64,000 bases of DNA. It comes from Pseudolysinimonas_A sp044239695 (lineage in GTDB: Bacteria; Actinomycetota; Actinomycetes; Actinomycetales; Microbacteriaceae). The notes beneath the pieces are model-generated. The model was given only the letters and a program-made list of their open reading frames with translations, searched no databases and was not told the DNA's origin. The translations under genes and the position numbers were made by a program. The stretch spans positions 6,136-70,135 of the forward strand of contig NZ_JBIIAW010000003.1 in the NCBI RefSeq assembly GCF_044239695.1. The letters run 5' to 3'. Of the stretch, positions 1 through 8,378 are shown one piece after another (position 1 is the first letter of the stretch; the number at the start of each line of letters is the position of its first letter).

Positions 1-20
1 GGTCGACCAGATTTGCCTTG

Positions 21-524
21 TCAACCGTAGGTATCGCGTGGACCCCGCCCTTGAACCGCCTTGGGGCCGTGTTTCCAGGAGGGGGCGTGGGGGGCGAGAA
101 AGCGCGCGGTTTCGACCCCGGCCGCCGGGAACAGCTCGGCGATGCTGTTCAGGACGGTCGCCGACATGATCCGCAACTGCTGCGCCCAGGCCGTCGAGTC
201 GCATTGCACGGTCAGCACCCCGTCCTCGATGCCGATCGGGGTGGCGTGCGCAGCGGTGTCGGCGCCGACGATGTCGGGCCACGACACGAGCAACTCGGCG
301 CGGGCGAGCGGAGACTCCCACCCCCGCGCCGACGCCATCCCGCTGAGCACGTCGCCGAGGCCGCGCGGGTCACGGCCGAGCCCGTAGGGCTCGCTCGCGG
401 CGGCGTCAGCCGCCCGGCGGCGGCGGCGGCCGTCGGTGCTGCGCAGCTCGGGGTCGCCGAACAGTCGGCGCAGTCGGCGGTACACCGCGATGTGCTCGGG
501 AACCTTCTCTTCGGGCTCGCTCAC
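21..524 (-). CDS. DciA-like protein (DUF721), replicative helicase loader family
   Basis: This 167-residue protein has the DUF721/DciA core at roughly residues 65-135, including SWPDIVG (81-87) and VQCDSTAWAQQL (106-117). In bacteria without DnaC/DnaI, DciA proteins load or stimulate the DnaB helicase, so a role at the nearby origin is expected by family. The N-terminal third is charged and Arg-rich (DGRRRRR) and probably disordered. The ATG overlaps the recF stop by 4 bases, which suggests translational coupling. The gene lies immediately downstream of recF, as in many actinobacteria. Family assignment is fairly sure; biochemical function is inferred. Confidence 0.85.
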   Translation of the reverse strand: MSEPEEKVPEHIAVYRRLRRLFGDPELRSTDGRRRRRAADAAASEPYGLGRDPRGLGDVLSGMASARGWESPLARAELLVSWPDIVGADTAAHATPIGIEDGVLTVQCDSTAWAQQLRIMSATVLNSIAELFPAAGVETARFLAPHAPSWKHGPKAVQGRGPRDTYG

Positions 525-1711
525 GCGTCCTCCCCAGGCGGGGCGTCATCAGGGCGCCCGGCGTGCAGGATCTGCCCGGCTCGGATGTGGACGGTGTGCA
601 CGCGGAGCGCGTCCGGTACGTCGCCGAGCACCGCCGCCGTGATGAGCACCTGTTCGTAGCCCGCGATCCCGTCAGCGAGCCGTGCCCGTCGGGACTCGTC
701 GAGCTCGGCGAACACGTCGTCGAGGATGATCACCGGATCCCCGAGCGGCGAGTCCGCGCGCAGGGTCGCGGCCGCCGCCAGCTTGAGGGCGAGCGCGAAC
801 GACCAGGACTCGCCATGACTGGCGTAGCCCTTCGCCGGCAGCCCGTTGAGGGTGAGCACGAGATCGTCGCGGTGCGGGCCGACGAGGGTGAGCCCGCGAT
901 CCAGCTCCTGCCGCCTCACCCGGGCGAGCGCGGCGGTGAAGGCCTCGCGCACGTCGGCCGGTTGCAGAACCGTGGGGATGCCGACATCCTCTGCGTCGTC
1001 GTCCGGGATGTCGCCCAGGATGCTGAGCCGCGCGGCGAGGTCGGCGCGCTGGTCGTCACCCGCGATCCGTCGGTAGGCGTCGGCCACGTGCGGGCGGATG
1101 CGGTCGATCAGCGCGGAGCGCTCGACGACGATCTGGGAGCCGAGGTCGCTGAGCCGTTCGTCCCAGACCTCGAGCGTCGAGAGCTGGGATTCCGCGACCC
1201 GGGCAGAACGCACCGACTTCAGCAGGGTCGTGCGCTGGCGCAGCACGCGCTCGTAGTCGCCGAGGACGCCGGCGAGCCGCGGGCTCAGCTGCACGAGGAG
1301 CTGATCGAGATAGCGGCGCCGCCCGCCCGGGTCGCCACGCACGAGCGCGAGATCCTCCGGCGCGAACAACACGCTCGTCGCGTAGCGCGGCAGCTCGCGC
1401 GGCTTCGTCGCGACGCGGTTGACCTGCGCGCGGTTCGCACCCGAGCGGTTGATCTGCACCTCGACGAGTACCGATCGGTCGGCGTGTTCGAGTCGCGCGC
1501 GCACGATCGCGGCATCCCGTCCCGCGCGGATGAGGGCCTGGTCGGTCGACACCCGGTGCGACCCGAGCGTGCTCAGGTAGCCGATCGCCTCGACCAGGTT
1601 CGTCTTGCCCTGTCCGTTGCGGCCGACGAACAGGTTCGGGCCGGCGACCAGGTCGACGTCGGCGATCTCGTAGTTGCGGAAGTCACTCAGCGAGAGATGG
1701 GTGACGATCAC
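521..1711 (-). CDS. recF: DNA replication/repair protein RecF
   Basis: This 396-residue SMC-like ATPase loads RecA at gaps together with RecO/RecR. The Walker A motif GRNGQGKT is at residues 30-37 and the Walker B/D-loop VIILDDVFAELD at 327-338, with the FRNY motif near the N-terminus. Length fits the family (about 360-400). It follows gnd after 25 bases and overlaps the DciA-like gene by 4 bases. The order dnaA-dnaN-gnd-recF-DciA is a typical actinobacterial origin cluster. Nothing looks broken. Confidence 0.97.
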   Translation of the reverse strand: MIVTHLSLSDFRNYEIADVDLVAGPNLFVGRNGQGKTNLVEAIGYLSTLGSHRVSTDQALIRAGRDAAIVRARLEHADRSVLVEVQINRSGANRAQVNRVATKPRELPRYATSVLFAPEDLALVRGDPGGRRRYLDQLLVQLSPRLAGVLGDYERVLRQRTTLLKSVRSARVAESQLSTLEVWDERLSDLGSQIVVERSALIDRIRPHVADAYRRIAGDDQRADLAARLSILGDIPDDDAEDVGIPTVLQPADVREAFTAALARVRRQELDRGLTLVGPHRDDLVLTLNGLPAKGYASHGESWSFALALKLAAAATLRADSPLGDPVIILDDVFAELDESRRARLADGIAGYEQVLITAAVLGDVPDALRVHTVHIRAGQILHAGRPDDAPPGEDA

Positions 1712-1736
1712 GGGACGATTCTGCCCGTGAGAACCG

Positions 1737-2621
1737 TCACGCCTTGCGGACGGCGTGCCCGCCGAACTGCTTTCGCAGCGCGGCGACCGCCTTCATCGAC
1801 GGCGAGTCCTTCTGGCGCGAGACGAAGCGCGCGAAGATCGCCGCGCTGATCGTCGGCACCGGCACCGCGTGGTCCAGCGCGTCGTGCACCGTCCACCGAC
1901 CCTCGCCCGAGTCCTCGACGTAGCCCTCGATGTCGGCGAGTTCGGGATCGGCTTCGAGCGCCTTCACGAGCAACTCGAGCAGCCAGCTGCGCACGACGGT
2001 TCCGCGTTGCCAGGCCTTGAAAACGCCCGGAACATCGTGGATCAGGTCGTCCCGGGCATCCATCAGTTCGAAACCCTCGGCCCACGCCTGCATGAGCGCG
2101 TACTCGATGCCGTTGTGCACCATCTTCGAGTAGTGACCTGCGCCGACGGAGCCGGCGTGCACGAATCCCTCGTCGCGCGGTCCCTCCGGACGCAGGGCGT
2201 CGAAGACCGGCAGCAGTTCTTCGATGTCGGCCGGGTCGCCGCCGGCCATGAGCCCGTAGCCGTTCTCGAGACCCCAGATGCCGCCGGAGACGCCGCAGTC
2301 GACGAAGCGGATCTTCTTCTCGGCGAGCTGCGCGGAATGCACGGCGTCGTCGGTGAATCGCGAGTTGCCGCCATCGATCACGAGATCGCCCGGCTCGAGC
2401 ACGGCCGACACGTCCGCGATGACCTGGTCGGTGATCGCTCCCGACGGGACCATGATCCAGACGACTCGCGGCGCCGGCAGCGCCGCGGCGAGCGCGGCGA
2501 GATCCGCGACGTCGGTGACCTCCGGGTTCGGGTCGTATCCGGTGACCTCCACGCCTCCGCGCCGGAGGCGCTCGCGCATGTTGCCGCCCATCTTGCCCAA
2601 GCCGACGAGTCCGATGTGCAT
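1737..2621 (-). CDS. gnd: 6-phosphogluconate dehydrogenase, decarboxylating, short (GndA-like) form
   Basis: This enzyme oxidatively decarboxylates 6-phosphogluconate to ribulose 5-phosphate in the pentose phosphate pathway. The Rossmann motif GLVGLG is at residues 4-9, DGGNS at 83-87, the substrate motif VSGG at 111-114 and the catalytic helix KMVHNGIEY at 166-174 (Lys166, Asn170). At 294 residues it is the short type, which is often NAD-preferring, rather than the about 470-residue NADP type; cofactor preference is inferred. It sits between dnaN and recF, an arrangement common in actinobacteria with no functional link to replication. Confidence 0.93.
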   Translation of the reverse strand: MHIGLVGLGKMGGNMRERLRRGGVEVTGYDPNPEVTDVADLAALAAALPAPRVVWIMVPSGAITDQVIADVSAVLEPGDLVIDGGNSRFTDDAVHSAQLAEKKIRFVDCGVSGGIWGLENGYGLMAGGDPADIEELLPVFDALRPEGPRDEGFVHAGSVGAGHYSKMVHNGIEYALMQAWAEGFELMDARDDLIHDVPGVFKAWQRGTVVRSWLLELLVKALEADPELADIEGYVEDSGEGRWTVHDALDHAVPVPTISAAIFARFVSRQKDSPSMKAVAALRKQFGGHAVRKA

Positions 2622-2645
2622 GGAAGTCAGCTTGTCACGCGCTCA

Positions 2646-3791
2646 TCAGCGCAGCAGCAGATTCGGCTGGAGGAGGTACTTGTAGTTGTCGGCTCCGGGC
2701 TGGTCCTTGGAGGACTGGCTCGTGATGAGCACGGGGCCGGGCTTGTTCGGGTTGTCGGTCTTCGTGAACGAGATGCGCACGTACTCGGAGTGCACCGCCC
2801 CGAGACCGTCGAGGAGGAACGACGGCTTGAGCGACACGACGGTGTCCTCGCCGTGCAGGTGCCCTTCGATCGTCTCCGAGGCCTGGGCGTTCTCCGCGCC
2901 GGCGGCCTCCAGGGTCACCCCGTCGATCGTGAACGAGAAGCGCAGTGCCGCCTCACGCTCGAGCACGAGGGACACCCGGCGGGTGGCCTCGACCAGGTCC
3001 GCGGTGTTCACGACGGCGTAGTTCTCGACCGACTCCGGGAAGAGCCGCTTGACCGGAGGGAAGTTGCCCTTGATGAGCAGCGACGTGACGGTCTTCTTGT
3101 CGGCGCTGAACGCGATCAGTTCGCGATCGTCGCCGCGTGCGATCGTCACCGAGACGGTGCCGCTGTGGGCGAAGGTCTTGCCGATCTCCGAGAGCGTGCG
3201 CGCCGGGATGAGCGCGGTCGTGCCCTCCGCGGTCGTCGCGCCGGAATCCCAGTCGATCTCACGCACGGCGACCCGGTAGCGGTCGGTCGCGACGAGCGAC
3301 AGGTTGTTGTCGCCGACCTCGAGTTGCACGCCGGTGATCACCGGGGTGACGTCATCACGGGACGCCGCAACGGTGACCTGCGCGACGGCCGCCGCGAAGT
3401 CCTCGGCCGGGAGTACGCCGGTGCGTTCCTCGACCTGCGGCAGGGTCGGGTATTCCTCGACCGGCATGCTCCCCAGGGTGAACTTCGCGGAGCCGCACTG
3501 CACCGCGATCTTGCCGTCGACGGTGGAGAACTGCACGGGGGCGTTCGGCAGGCGGCTGGCGATGTCGGCCAGCAGCCGCCCGGAGACCAGAGCGCTGCCC
3601 GACTCGTCGACGTCGGCGGAGATCTCCGTTCGCGACGAGACCTCGTAGTCGAAGGACGACAGCACGAGCACGCCGTCGTTCGCCTCGAGCAGCACACCGC
3701 TGAGGATGGGCTGCGTCGTGCGCTGGGGGAGCAACTTGACCGCGAACGACACAGCCTCGCTGAAGACGTCCCGGTTGACCTGGAACTTCAC
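2646..3791 (-). CDS. dnaN: DNA polymerase III beta subunit (sliding clamp)
   Basis: The product is 381 residues when started at GTG 3791. That start has AAGGAG seven bases upstream and gives the family N-terminus VKFQVNRDVF. A longer reading frame begins at 3833, but the extra 14 residues are not clamp-like and are rejected. The protein is a ring-shaped dimer that tethers polymerase III and binds clamp partners. The C-terminal region ends in NYKYLLQPNLLLR, close to the usual clamp terminus. The gene lies downstream of dnaA across the oriC candidate. Confidence 0.97.
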   Translation of the reverse strand: MKFQVNRDVFSEAVSFAVKLLPQRTTQPILSGVLLEANDGVLVLSSFDYEVSSRTEISADVDESGSALVSGRLLADIASRLPNAPVQFSTVDGKIAVQCGSAKFTLGSMPVEEYPTLPQVEERTGVLPAEDFAAAVAQVTVAASRDDVTPVITGVQLEVGDNNLSLVATDRYRVAVREIDWDSGATTAEGTTALIPARTLSEIGKTFAHSGTVSVTIARGDDRELIAFSADKKTVTSLLIKGNFPPVKRLFPESVENYAVVNTADLVEATRRVSLVLEREAALRFSFTIDGVTLEAAGAENAQASETIEGHLHGEDTVVSLKPSFLLDGLGAVHSEYVRISFTKTDNPNKPGPVLITSQSSKDQPGADNYKYLLQPNLLLR

Positions 3792-4234
3792 GGAAGGACT
3801 CCTTGTTCGCCGCAGCAGAGCCGGCTGATTCACGAAAGCGGGTGGAAACCCGGGTGGGCCAGGATTTCACATCGATCCTGGCACAGGAAGAGCCGAGCGG
3901 TTTCTGGCACCTCGGGCGGCGCCGAGAGGTTGTCGAACAGCCGAAATGAGAAGAGAGAGCTAATCCTCTTAACCGGTGTTGACATGTGGATAACCGGCGA
4001 CGATCCCTGTCGCACGTAAGGAACTACAGCGGTGTGAGTTGCGGAGTAGCTGTGGAGGCCGAGCCCGGCATCGGTGGAGAACGCGCAACCCGTGCCGGGA
4101 GTTCCACAGTCGGACGGGCAGATGTCCACATTTCGTCCCCGCGCGGCGCGGGAGTTATCCACAGAGTTTCCACACCTTGTGGACTCCGCCAGATCGAAGA
4201 CTGGTTCGTCTAGTCCCCCGTTCGGGGGCAGACC
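3792..4234. other. oriC candidate, dnaA-dnaN intergenic region with DnaA boxes
   Basis: This 443-base gap holds no gene. It contains a perfect DnaA box TTATCCACA at 4155-4163 (plus strand) and a second perfect box at 3985-3993 (minus strand, TGTGGATAA). Weaker TCCACA/TGTGGA half-matches occur around 4045-4185, including the inverted pair TCCACA-CCT-TGTGGA at 4169-4183. Actinobacterial origins usually lie between dnaA and dnaN. Part of the region must also carry the dnaN promoter. Two weaker boxes on the rpmH side of dnaA (5674-5682 and 5686-5694) may belong to a bipartite origin or to dnaA autoregulation. Confidence 0.8.
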
Positions 4235-5647
4235 TCACAGCTTGTTGAAGCGTTGATTCTGTTTGATGCGGGTGGTGAGCTCGGTGACCTGGTTGTAGAT
4301 CGACCGGCGCTCCTTCATCAGCTCGCTGATCTTCTTGTTCGCGTACATCACCGTCGTGTGATCGCGGTTGCCGAACAGTTGCCCGATCTTGGGCAGGGAG
4401 AGGTTCGTCAGCTCGCGGCAGAGATACATCGCGATCTGTCGCGCGGTGGCGACCGCCTGCGACCGACTCGACCCGTAGAGGTCGTCGACCGAGAGTTTGA
4501 AGTACTCGGCCGTGTGATTGATGATGTCGACCGGCGCGATGACGTTGTCCTCATCGAGGGTGATGAGGTCCTTGAGTACCGTCTGCACGAGCTGCAGATC
4601 GACCGGGGTGCGGTTCAGGCTCGCGAACGCGGTGACGCGGATGAGCGTGCCCTCCAGCTCGCGGATGTTGCTCGACACCTTCGTGGCGATGAACTCGAGG
4701 ATCTCATCGGGCGCCTGCAGCTTCTCGCTCTGCGCCTTCTTCCGGAGGATCGCGATACGGGTCTCGAGGTCGGGTGCCTGCACATCGGTGATGAGACCCC
4801 ACTCGAAGCGCGACCGCATCCGGTCTTCGAAGCCGGTGAGGAACTTGGGCGCGACGTCGCTCGTGATCACGACCTGCTTGCTGTGATCGTGCAGCGTGTT
4901 GAAGGTGTGGAAGAAGGCCTCCTGCGTCTCCACCGCGCGCTGGAGGAACTGGATGTCGTCGATGAGCAGGATGTCGATCTCGCGGTAGCGCGACTGGAAC
5001 GCGGCCGACCGGTTGTTCTGGATCGAGTTGATGAAGTCGTTCGTGAACTCCTCGCTCGACACGTAGCGCACCCGGATGCCGGTGTAGAGGTTCTCGGCGT
5101 AGTGGCCGATCGCGTGGAGGAGGTGGGTCTTGCCGAGGCCGGAGTCGCCGTAGATGAAGAGCGGGTTGTACGCCTTGGCCGGCGCCTCCGCGACCGCGAC
5201 CGCGGCGGCGTGGGCGAAGCGGTTGGATCCGCCGATGACGAAGTTGTCGAAGTTGTACTTCGGGTTGAGCCGGGAGTCGCTGCGCCGGCTGCTGATGTCG
5301 CCGATCGCGGTCGCCGGTTCCGGGGCCGTGATCCCCAGGTCTCCGCTCCCCAGATCGGCGACCGGGGTCAGGGTGGCGGCCTGCATCTCGGGATTGACCA
5401 CGATGGCGAAGTTGACGACCTCTTCGGCGGCACCGGTGATCGCTTCGATGAGAGGAACGCGGATGCGCTGCTCGAGCATCCCGCGCGTCAACTCGTTCGG
5501 CACCTCGAGGTAGAGCACGCCATTGAGGACGCCCTTGGCTTCGACCAGGTTCACGAAGCCATGGAGCTGCGGGGTGATGCGCTCGTCCGCTCCGAGCAGG
5601 GAGAGCACGGAGGACCACAACTCGCGGGTCGGATCGGTCTCGGTCAT
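4235..5647 (-). CDS. dnaA: Chromosomal replication initiator DnaA
   Basis: This 470-residue AAA+ initiator binds DnaA boxes and melts oriC. Domain I is at the N-terminus (about 1-85) with a short linker domain II. The AAA+ Walker A GDSGLGKT is at 167-174 and Walker B ILLIDD at 226-231. The C-terminal domain IV HTH carries the box-recognition signature GNRDHTTV at 426-433. Both flanking intergenic regions contain DnaA boxes, consistent with origin function and autoregulation. rpmH is divergent upstream. Confidence 0.98.
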   Translation of the reverse strand: MTETDPTRELWSSVLSLLGADERITPQLHGFVNLVEAKGVLNGVLYLEVPNELTRGMLEQRIRVPLIEAITGAAEEVVNFAIVVNPEMQAATLTPVADLGSGDLGITAPEPATAIGDISSRRSDSRLNPKYNFDNFVIGGSNRFAHAAAVAVAEAPAKAYNPLFIYGDSGLGKTHLLHAIGHYAENLYTGIRVRYVSSEEFTNDFINSIQNNRSAAFQSRYREIDILLIDDIQFLQRAVETQEAFFHTFNTLHDHSKQVVITSDVAPKFLTGFEDRMRSRFEWGLITDVQAPDLETRIAILRKKAQSEKLQAPDEILEFIATKVSSNIRELEGTLIRVTAFASLNRTPVDLQLVQTVLKDLITLDEDNVIAPVDIINHTAEYFKLSVDDLYGSSRSQAVATARQIAMYLCRELTNLSLPKIGQLFGNRDHTTVMYANKKISELMKERRSIYNQVTELTTRIKQNQRFNKL

Positions 5648-5918
5648 GCCCTCATCCTGGAATGCTCACTCGGTTGTACACAGGGTTATCCACCGATCTG
5701 ATTCCTGTGGACGACGGAGTTCACCTTAGTTCGCGGCGGGCGGCAGAGGTCAACCAGAAGTGAGAAGGTGGGGAGGAGCTTCCCTACCGGCACAGCGGTC
5801 GTTTGACCAGGGGGCGCGCTGACCGTATCTTTAATCAGTTCACCCGCGGTCGTCCGTGGGACCTACCTGATCTTCCCGGCCCGCCGAACGCATCGGCCGC
5901 CGGGCGTGGAGACCAATC
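5648..5918 (+). promoter_or_regulatory. dnaA/rpmH divergent regulatory region with a strong rpmH promoter
   Basis: A sigma70-type promoter for rpmH is visible: -35 TTGACC at 5803-5808 and -10 TATCTT at 5826-5831, spaced 17 bases. On the dnaA side are a near-perfect DnaA box TTATCCACC (5686-5694) and a weaker TTGTACACA (5674-5682), within 50 bases of the dnaA start, which fits autoregulation. No gene is seen here. Confidence 0.7.
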
Positions 5919-6056
5919 ATGACCAAGCGAACCTTCCAGCCGAACAACCGTCGTCGCGCCAAGGTGCACGGCTTCCGCCTCCGCATGCGCACGCGCGCCG
6001 GCCGCGCCATCCTCGGTGCCCGTCGTCGCAAGGGGCGCACCGAGCTCTCCGCTTAA
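5919..6056 (+). CDS. rpmH: 50S ribosomal protein L34
   Basis: This 45-residue basic protein begins MTKRTFQPNNRRRAKVHGFR and ends GRTELSA, the full L34 pattern. It is a large-subunit protein. The promoter at 5803-5831 gives a leader of about 80 bases. rnpA follows 8 bases after the stop, the classic rpmH-rnpA operon. Confidence 0.98.
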   Translation: MTKRTFQPNNRRRAKVHGFRLRMRTRAGRAILGARRRKGRTELSA

Positions 6057-6064
6057 GAGCCTCC

Positions 6065-6418
6065 GTGCTCGCCAGGGCGAACCGAGTGGTGCTCCCTGCG
6101 GACTTCCGAGCCACCGTTCGTCGAGGACGGCGCGCGACCACGGCCTCCGCGGTGTACTACCGACTCGCCACCGACCCCGCTGCGCCCGCGCGCTTCGGGG
6201 TCGTCGTGTCGAAGGCGGTCGGCAACGCCGTCGTCCGCAACCGGGTGCGCCGTCGGCTGAAGGCCCTCGGGCGCGGCCGTATCGATGCAGGTCACCGCGG
6301 TGAGGACGTCGTGATCCGGGTGCTCCCCGGAAGCGCGCAAGGGTCCTGGGATAGTCTCTCCGCCGACATGGATGCCGTGATCCCCGCCCCTCAGGCTGGA
6401 AACTCCCCCACCGCATGA
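6065..6418 (+). CDS. rnpA: Ribonuclease P protein component
   Basis: This 117-residue protein is the cofactor of the RNase P ribozyme that trims tRNA 5' leaders. I chose GTG 6065 because it lies just after rpmH and gives the family N-terminus LARANRVV. The RNR signature is in AVVRNRVRRRLK at residues 55-66, flanked by the aromatic-rich strand (VYYRL). The last codons overlap the yidD start by 4 bases. Confidence 0.93.
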   Translation: MLARANRVVLPADFRATVRRGRRATTASAVYYRLATDPAAPARFGVVVSKAVGNAVVRNRVRRRLKALGRGRIDAGHRGEDVVIRVLPGSAQGSWDSLSADMDAVIPAPQAGNSPTA

Positions 6419-6726
6419 TGCGCGCCCTCACCTTCCTCTGGCTGCTGCCGCGCAACGTCTGCGTACTGATCCTGCGCGGCTACCGCGCCGTGATCTCGCC
6501 GCTCTACGGCGACGTCTGCCGCTACTACCCGAGCTGCTCCGCCTACGCGCTCGGCTCGATCCAGCAGCATGGCGTGATCAAGGGCGTGGCCCTCGGTTCC
6601 TGGCGACTGCTGCGCTGCCACCCCTGGGCGAGAGGCGGCGTGGATGATGTCCGCGTCGCGTCCGTCCCCCGTTACCGCATCACGAACTTCGGCTTCGTCA
6701 TCCCGGCGAGCTTGGGAAAGGCCTGA
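6415..6726 (+). CDS. yidD: Membrane protein insertion efficiency factor YidD
   Basis: This 103-residue protein has the YidD core: CRYYPSCSAYA at residues 35-45 and the C-H-P motif at 68-70, preceded by an amphipathic membrane-binding helix. The family aids YidC-dependent insertion. The C-terminal 25 residues extend beyond the core. It lies between rnpA (4-base overlap) and yidC (7-base gap), the standard order. Confidence 0.93.
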   Translation: MMRALTFLWLLPRNVCVLILRGYRAVISPLYGDVCRYYPSCSAYALGSIQQHGVIKGVALGSWRLLRCHPWARGGVDDVRVASVPRYRITNFGFVIPASLGKA

Positions 6727-6733
6727 CACCACC

Positions 6734-7723
6734 GTGGACATCTTCGGTTTCTTCAATTCGCTGCTGTGGCCCATCAAGTGGGTCATCGAGGCGATCCTCG
6801 TGGGTTTCCACACGCTGCTCGACGCGCTCGGCATGGACCCGGCGGCCGGTCTCACCTGGGTGCTCTCGATCGTCGGCCTGGTGCTCGTCGTGCGTGCGGC
6901 CCTCATCCCGATCTTCGTTCGCCAGATCAAGAGCCAGCGCAAGATGCTCGAGGTCGCCCCGCAGCTCAAAAAGATCCAGGACAAGTACAAGGGCAAGCGC
7001 GACCAGTTCTCGCGCGAGGCCATGCAGCGCGAGACGATGGACCTCTACAAGAAGGCGGGCACCAACCCGTTCGCGTCGTGCCTTCCCCTGCTGATCCAGA
7101 TGCCGATCTTCTTCAGCCTGTTCTCGGTGCTCAACGAGTCCAAGCCGCAGGCCGACGGCAGCTACAAGGCCGGCGTCGGCCTGCTCAACCAGGAGCTCTC
7201 GGAGCAGTTCGGCAGCTCGTCGCTTTTCGACATCGCGCCGCTGCGCCACAGCATCCAGTCCGCGCTCGCGGCCAACCCGGTCGAGACCGTCGTGATCGTG
7301 ATCGCGGTCGTCATGGTCGTACTGATGACCGCGTCGCAGTTCATCACGCAGCTGCAGATCATGTCGAAGAACCAGTCGCCGGAGATGAAGGCGAGCCCGA
7401 TGTACCGCCAGCAGCGGATCCTGCTGTACATCCTCCCGCTGGTGTTCGCCTTCTCCGGTTTCGCGTTCCCGATCGGCGTCATGTTCTACTGGCTGACCTC
7501 GAACGTCTGGACGATGGTGCAGCAGTTCCTCGTCATCCGGAACATGCCGACCCCCGGCAGCGAAGCCGCCCTCGCCCGTGAGGCTCGCCTCGCGAAGAAG
7601 CGCCGCAAGAGCATGACCGAAGACGCGGCCATCCTCGAGGAGATCGTCGAGGAGCCCAAGAAGATCCAGCGGCAGCAGCCGGTGGGCAAGAACCGATCGA
7701 AGAAGCAGGGCGGACGCCGATGA
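6734..7723 (+). CDS. yidC: Membrane protein insertase YidC
   Basis: With GTG 6734 the product is 329 residues, MDIFGFFNSLL at the N-terminus, matching Gram-positive-type YidC without the large periplasmic domain. It inserts membrane proteins alone or with SecYEG. The conserved groove Arg is at residue 54 (LVVRAALIP), and hydrophobic segments follow near 40-65, 115-135, 175-205 and 230-265. The C-terminal tail is rich in Lys and Arg (KKRRKS, KNRSKKQGGRR), typical for contact with ribosomes. It overlaps khpB by 4 bases. Confidence 0.96.
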   Translation: MDIFGFFNSLLWPIKWVIEAILVGFHTLLDALGMDPAAGLTWVLSIVGLVLVVRAALIPIFVRQIKSQRKMLEVAPQLKKIQDKYKGKRDQFSREAMQRETMDLYKKAGTNPFASCLPLLIQMPIFFSLFSVLNESKPQADGSYKAGVGLLNQELSEQFGSSSLFDIAPLRHSIQSALAANPVETVVIVIAVVMVVLMTASQFITQLQIMSKNQSPEMKASPMYRQQRILLYILPLVFAFSGFAFPIGVMFYWLTSNVWTMVQQFLVIRNMPTPGSEAALAREARLAKKRRKSMTEDAAILEEIVEEPKKIQRQQPVGKNRSKKQGGRR

Positions 7724-8283
7724 GCGACACCACCGAGACCCCCACCGTCGACGAGGCCGAGGCCGTCGTGGAGAGCGAGGGCGCGACCGAGGACGCCGCG
7801 CAGGGCGAGCTGTCCGAGCAGGACGTCATCGACGAGGGTGACGCCGCCGCCGATTACATCGAGGAACTCCTCGACATCGCGGACATCGACGGCGACATCG
7901 ACATCGACGCCCGCGGTGGCCGCGCCTACCTCTCCGTCTCGGCGACCGGTGACTCCAACCTCCGGCTGCTGTCCAAGCCCGACACCGTCGCGGCGCTGCA
8001 GGAGCTCACACGTCTCGCGGTGCAGAACAAGACCAGCCGCTTCTCCCGGCTCATCCTCGACATCGGCGGCTCGCGGGATGCCCGCGCCACCGAGCTCGCA
8101 ACGCTCGTCGATCACGCGATCACGCGCCTCGAGGGCGGGGCGGCCACGGCGTCGCTGCCCCCGATGTCGAGCTACGAGCGGAAGGTCGTGCACGACATCG
8201 TGGCGGAACGCGGCTACACCTCGGAGTCCGAGGGCGAGGGCCGCGATCGCCACACGGTGATCACCGCCCGCGCTGGAGCATAG
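7720..8283 (+). CDS. khpB: KhpB/Jag-family RNA-binding protein with degenerate KH loop
   Basis: This 187-residue protein has an acidic N-terminus (1-60), a KH domain (about 60-135, ALQELTRLAVQ at 92-102) and an R3H domain with ERKVVH at 153-158. Jag/KhpB proteins bind RNA and affect cell division and envelope growth. Where a GxxG loop is expected before the ALQELTRL helix, the sequence reads SKPD (85-88), so canonical KH RNA contact is probably reduced; the R3H domain looks intact. The gene overlaps yidC by 4 bases and is followed by a hairpin terminator. Confidence 0.88.
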   Translation: MSDTTETPTVDEAEAVVESEGATEDAAQGELSEQDVIDEGDAAADYIEELLDIADIDGDIDIDARGGRAYLSVSATGDSNLRLLSKPDTVAALQELTRLAVQNKTSRFSRLILDIGGSRDARATELATLVDHAITRLEGGAATASLPPMSSYERKVVHDIVAERGYTSESEGEGRDRHTVITARAGA

Positions 8284-8284
8284 A

Positions 8285-8306
8285 GCGAGGCCATTTCCGG
8301 CCTCGC
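8285..8306 (+). terminator. Hairpin terminator after khpB
   Basis: A perfect 8-base stem GCGAGGCC/GGCCTCGC with a 6-base loop (ATTTCC) begins 2 bases after the khpB stop. There is no U-tract, as is common in high-GC actinobacteria. Confidence 0.6.
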
Positions 8307-8348
8307 CCCAGCGCCCCAGCGCCGACGTGCGTCTGGGGCGTCGGGCAA

Positions 8349-8364
8349 GGTTTCACGTGAAACA
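8349..8364. promoter_or_regulatory. parS centromere site (one mismatch)
   Basis: GGTTTCACGTGAAACA matches the ParB site TGTTTCACGTGAAACA at 15 of 16 positions. It lies upstream of rsmG, about 1.6 kb from parB. Confidence 0.9.
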
Positions 8365-8378
8365 TTGGTGGACATGAC

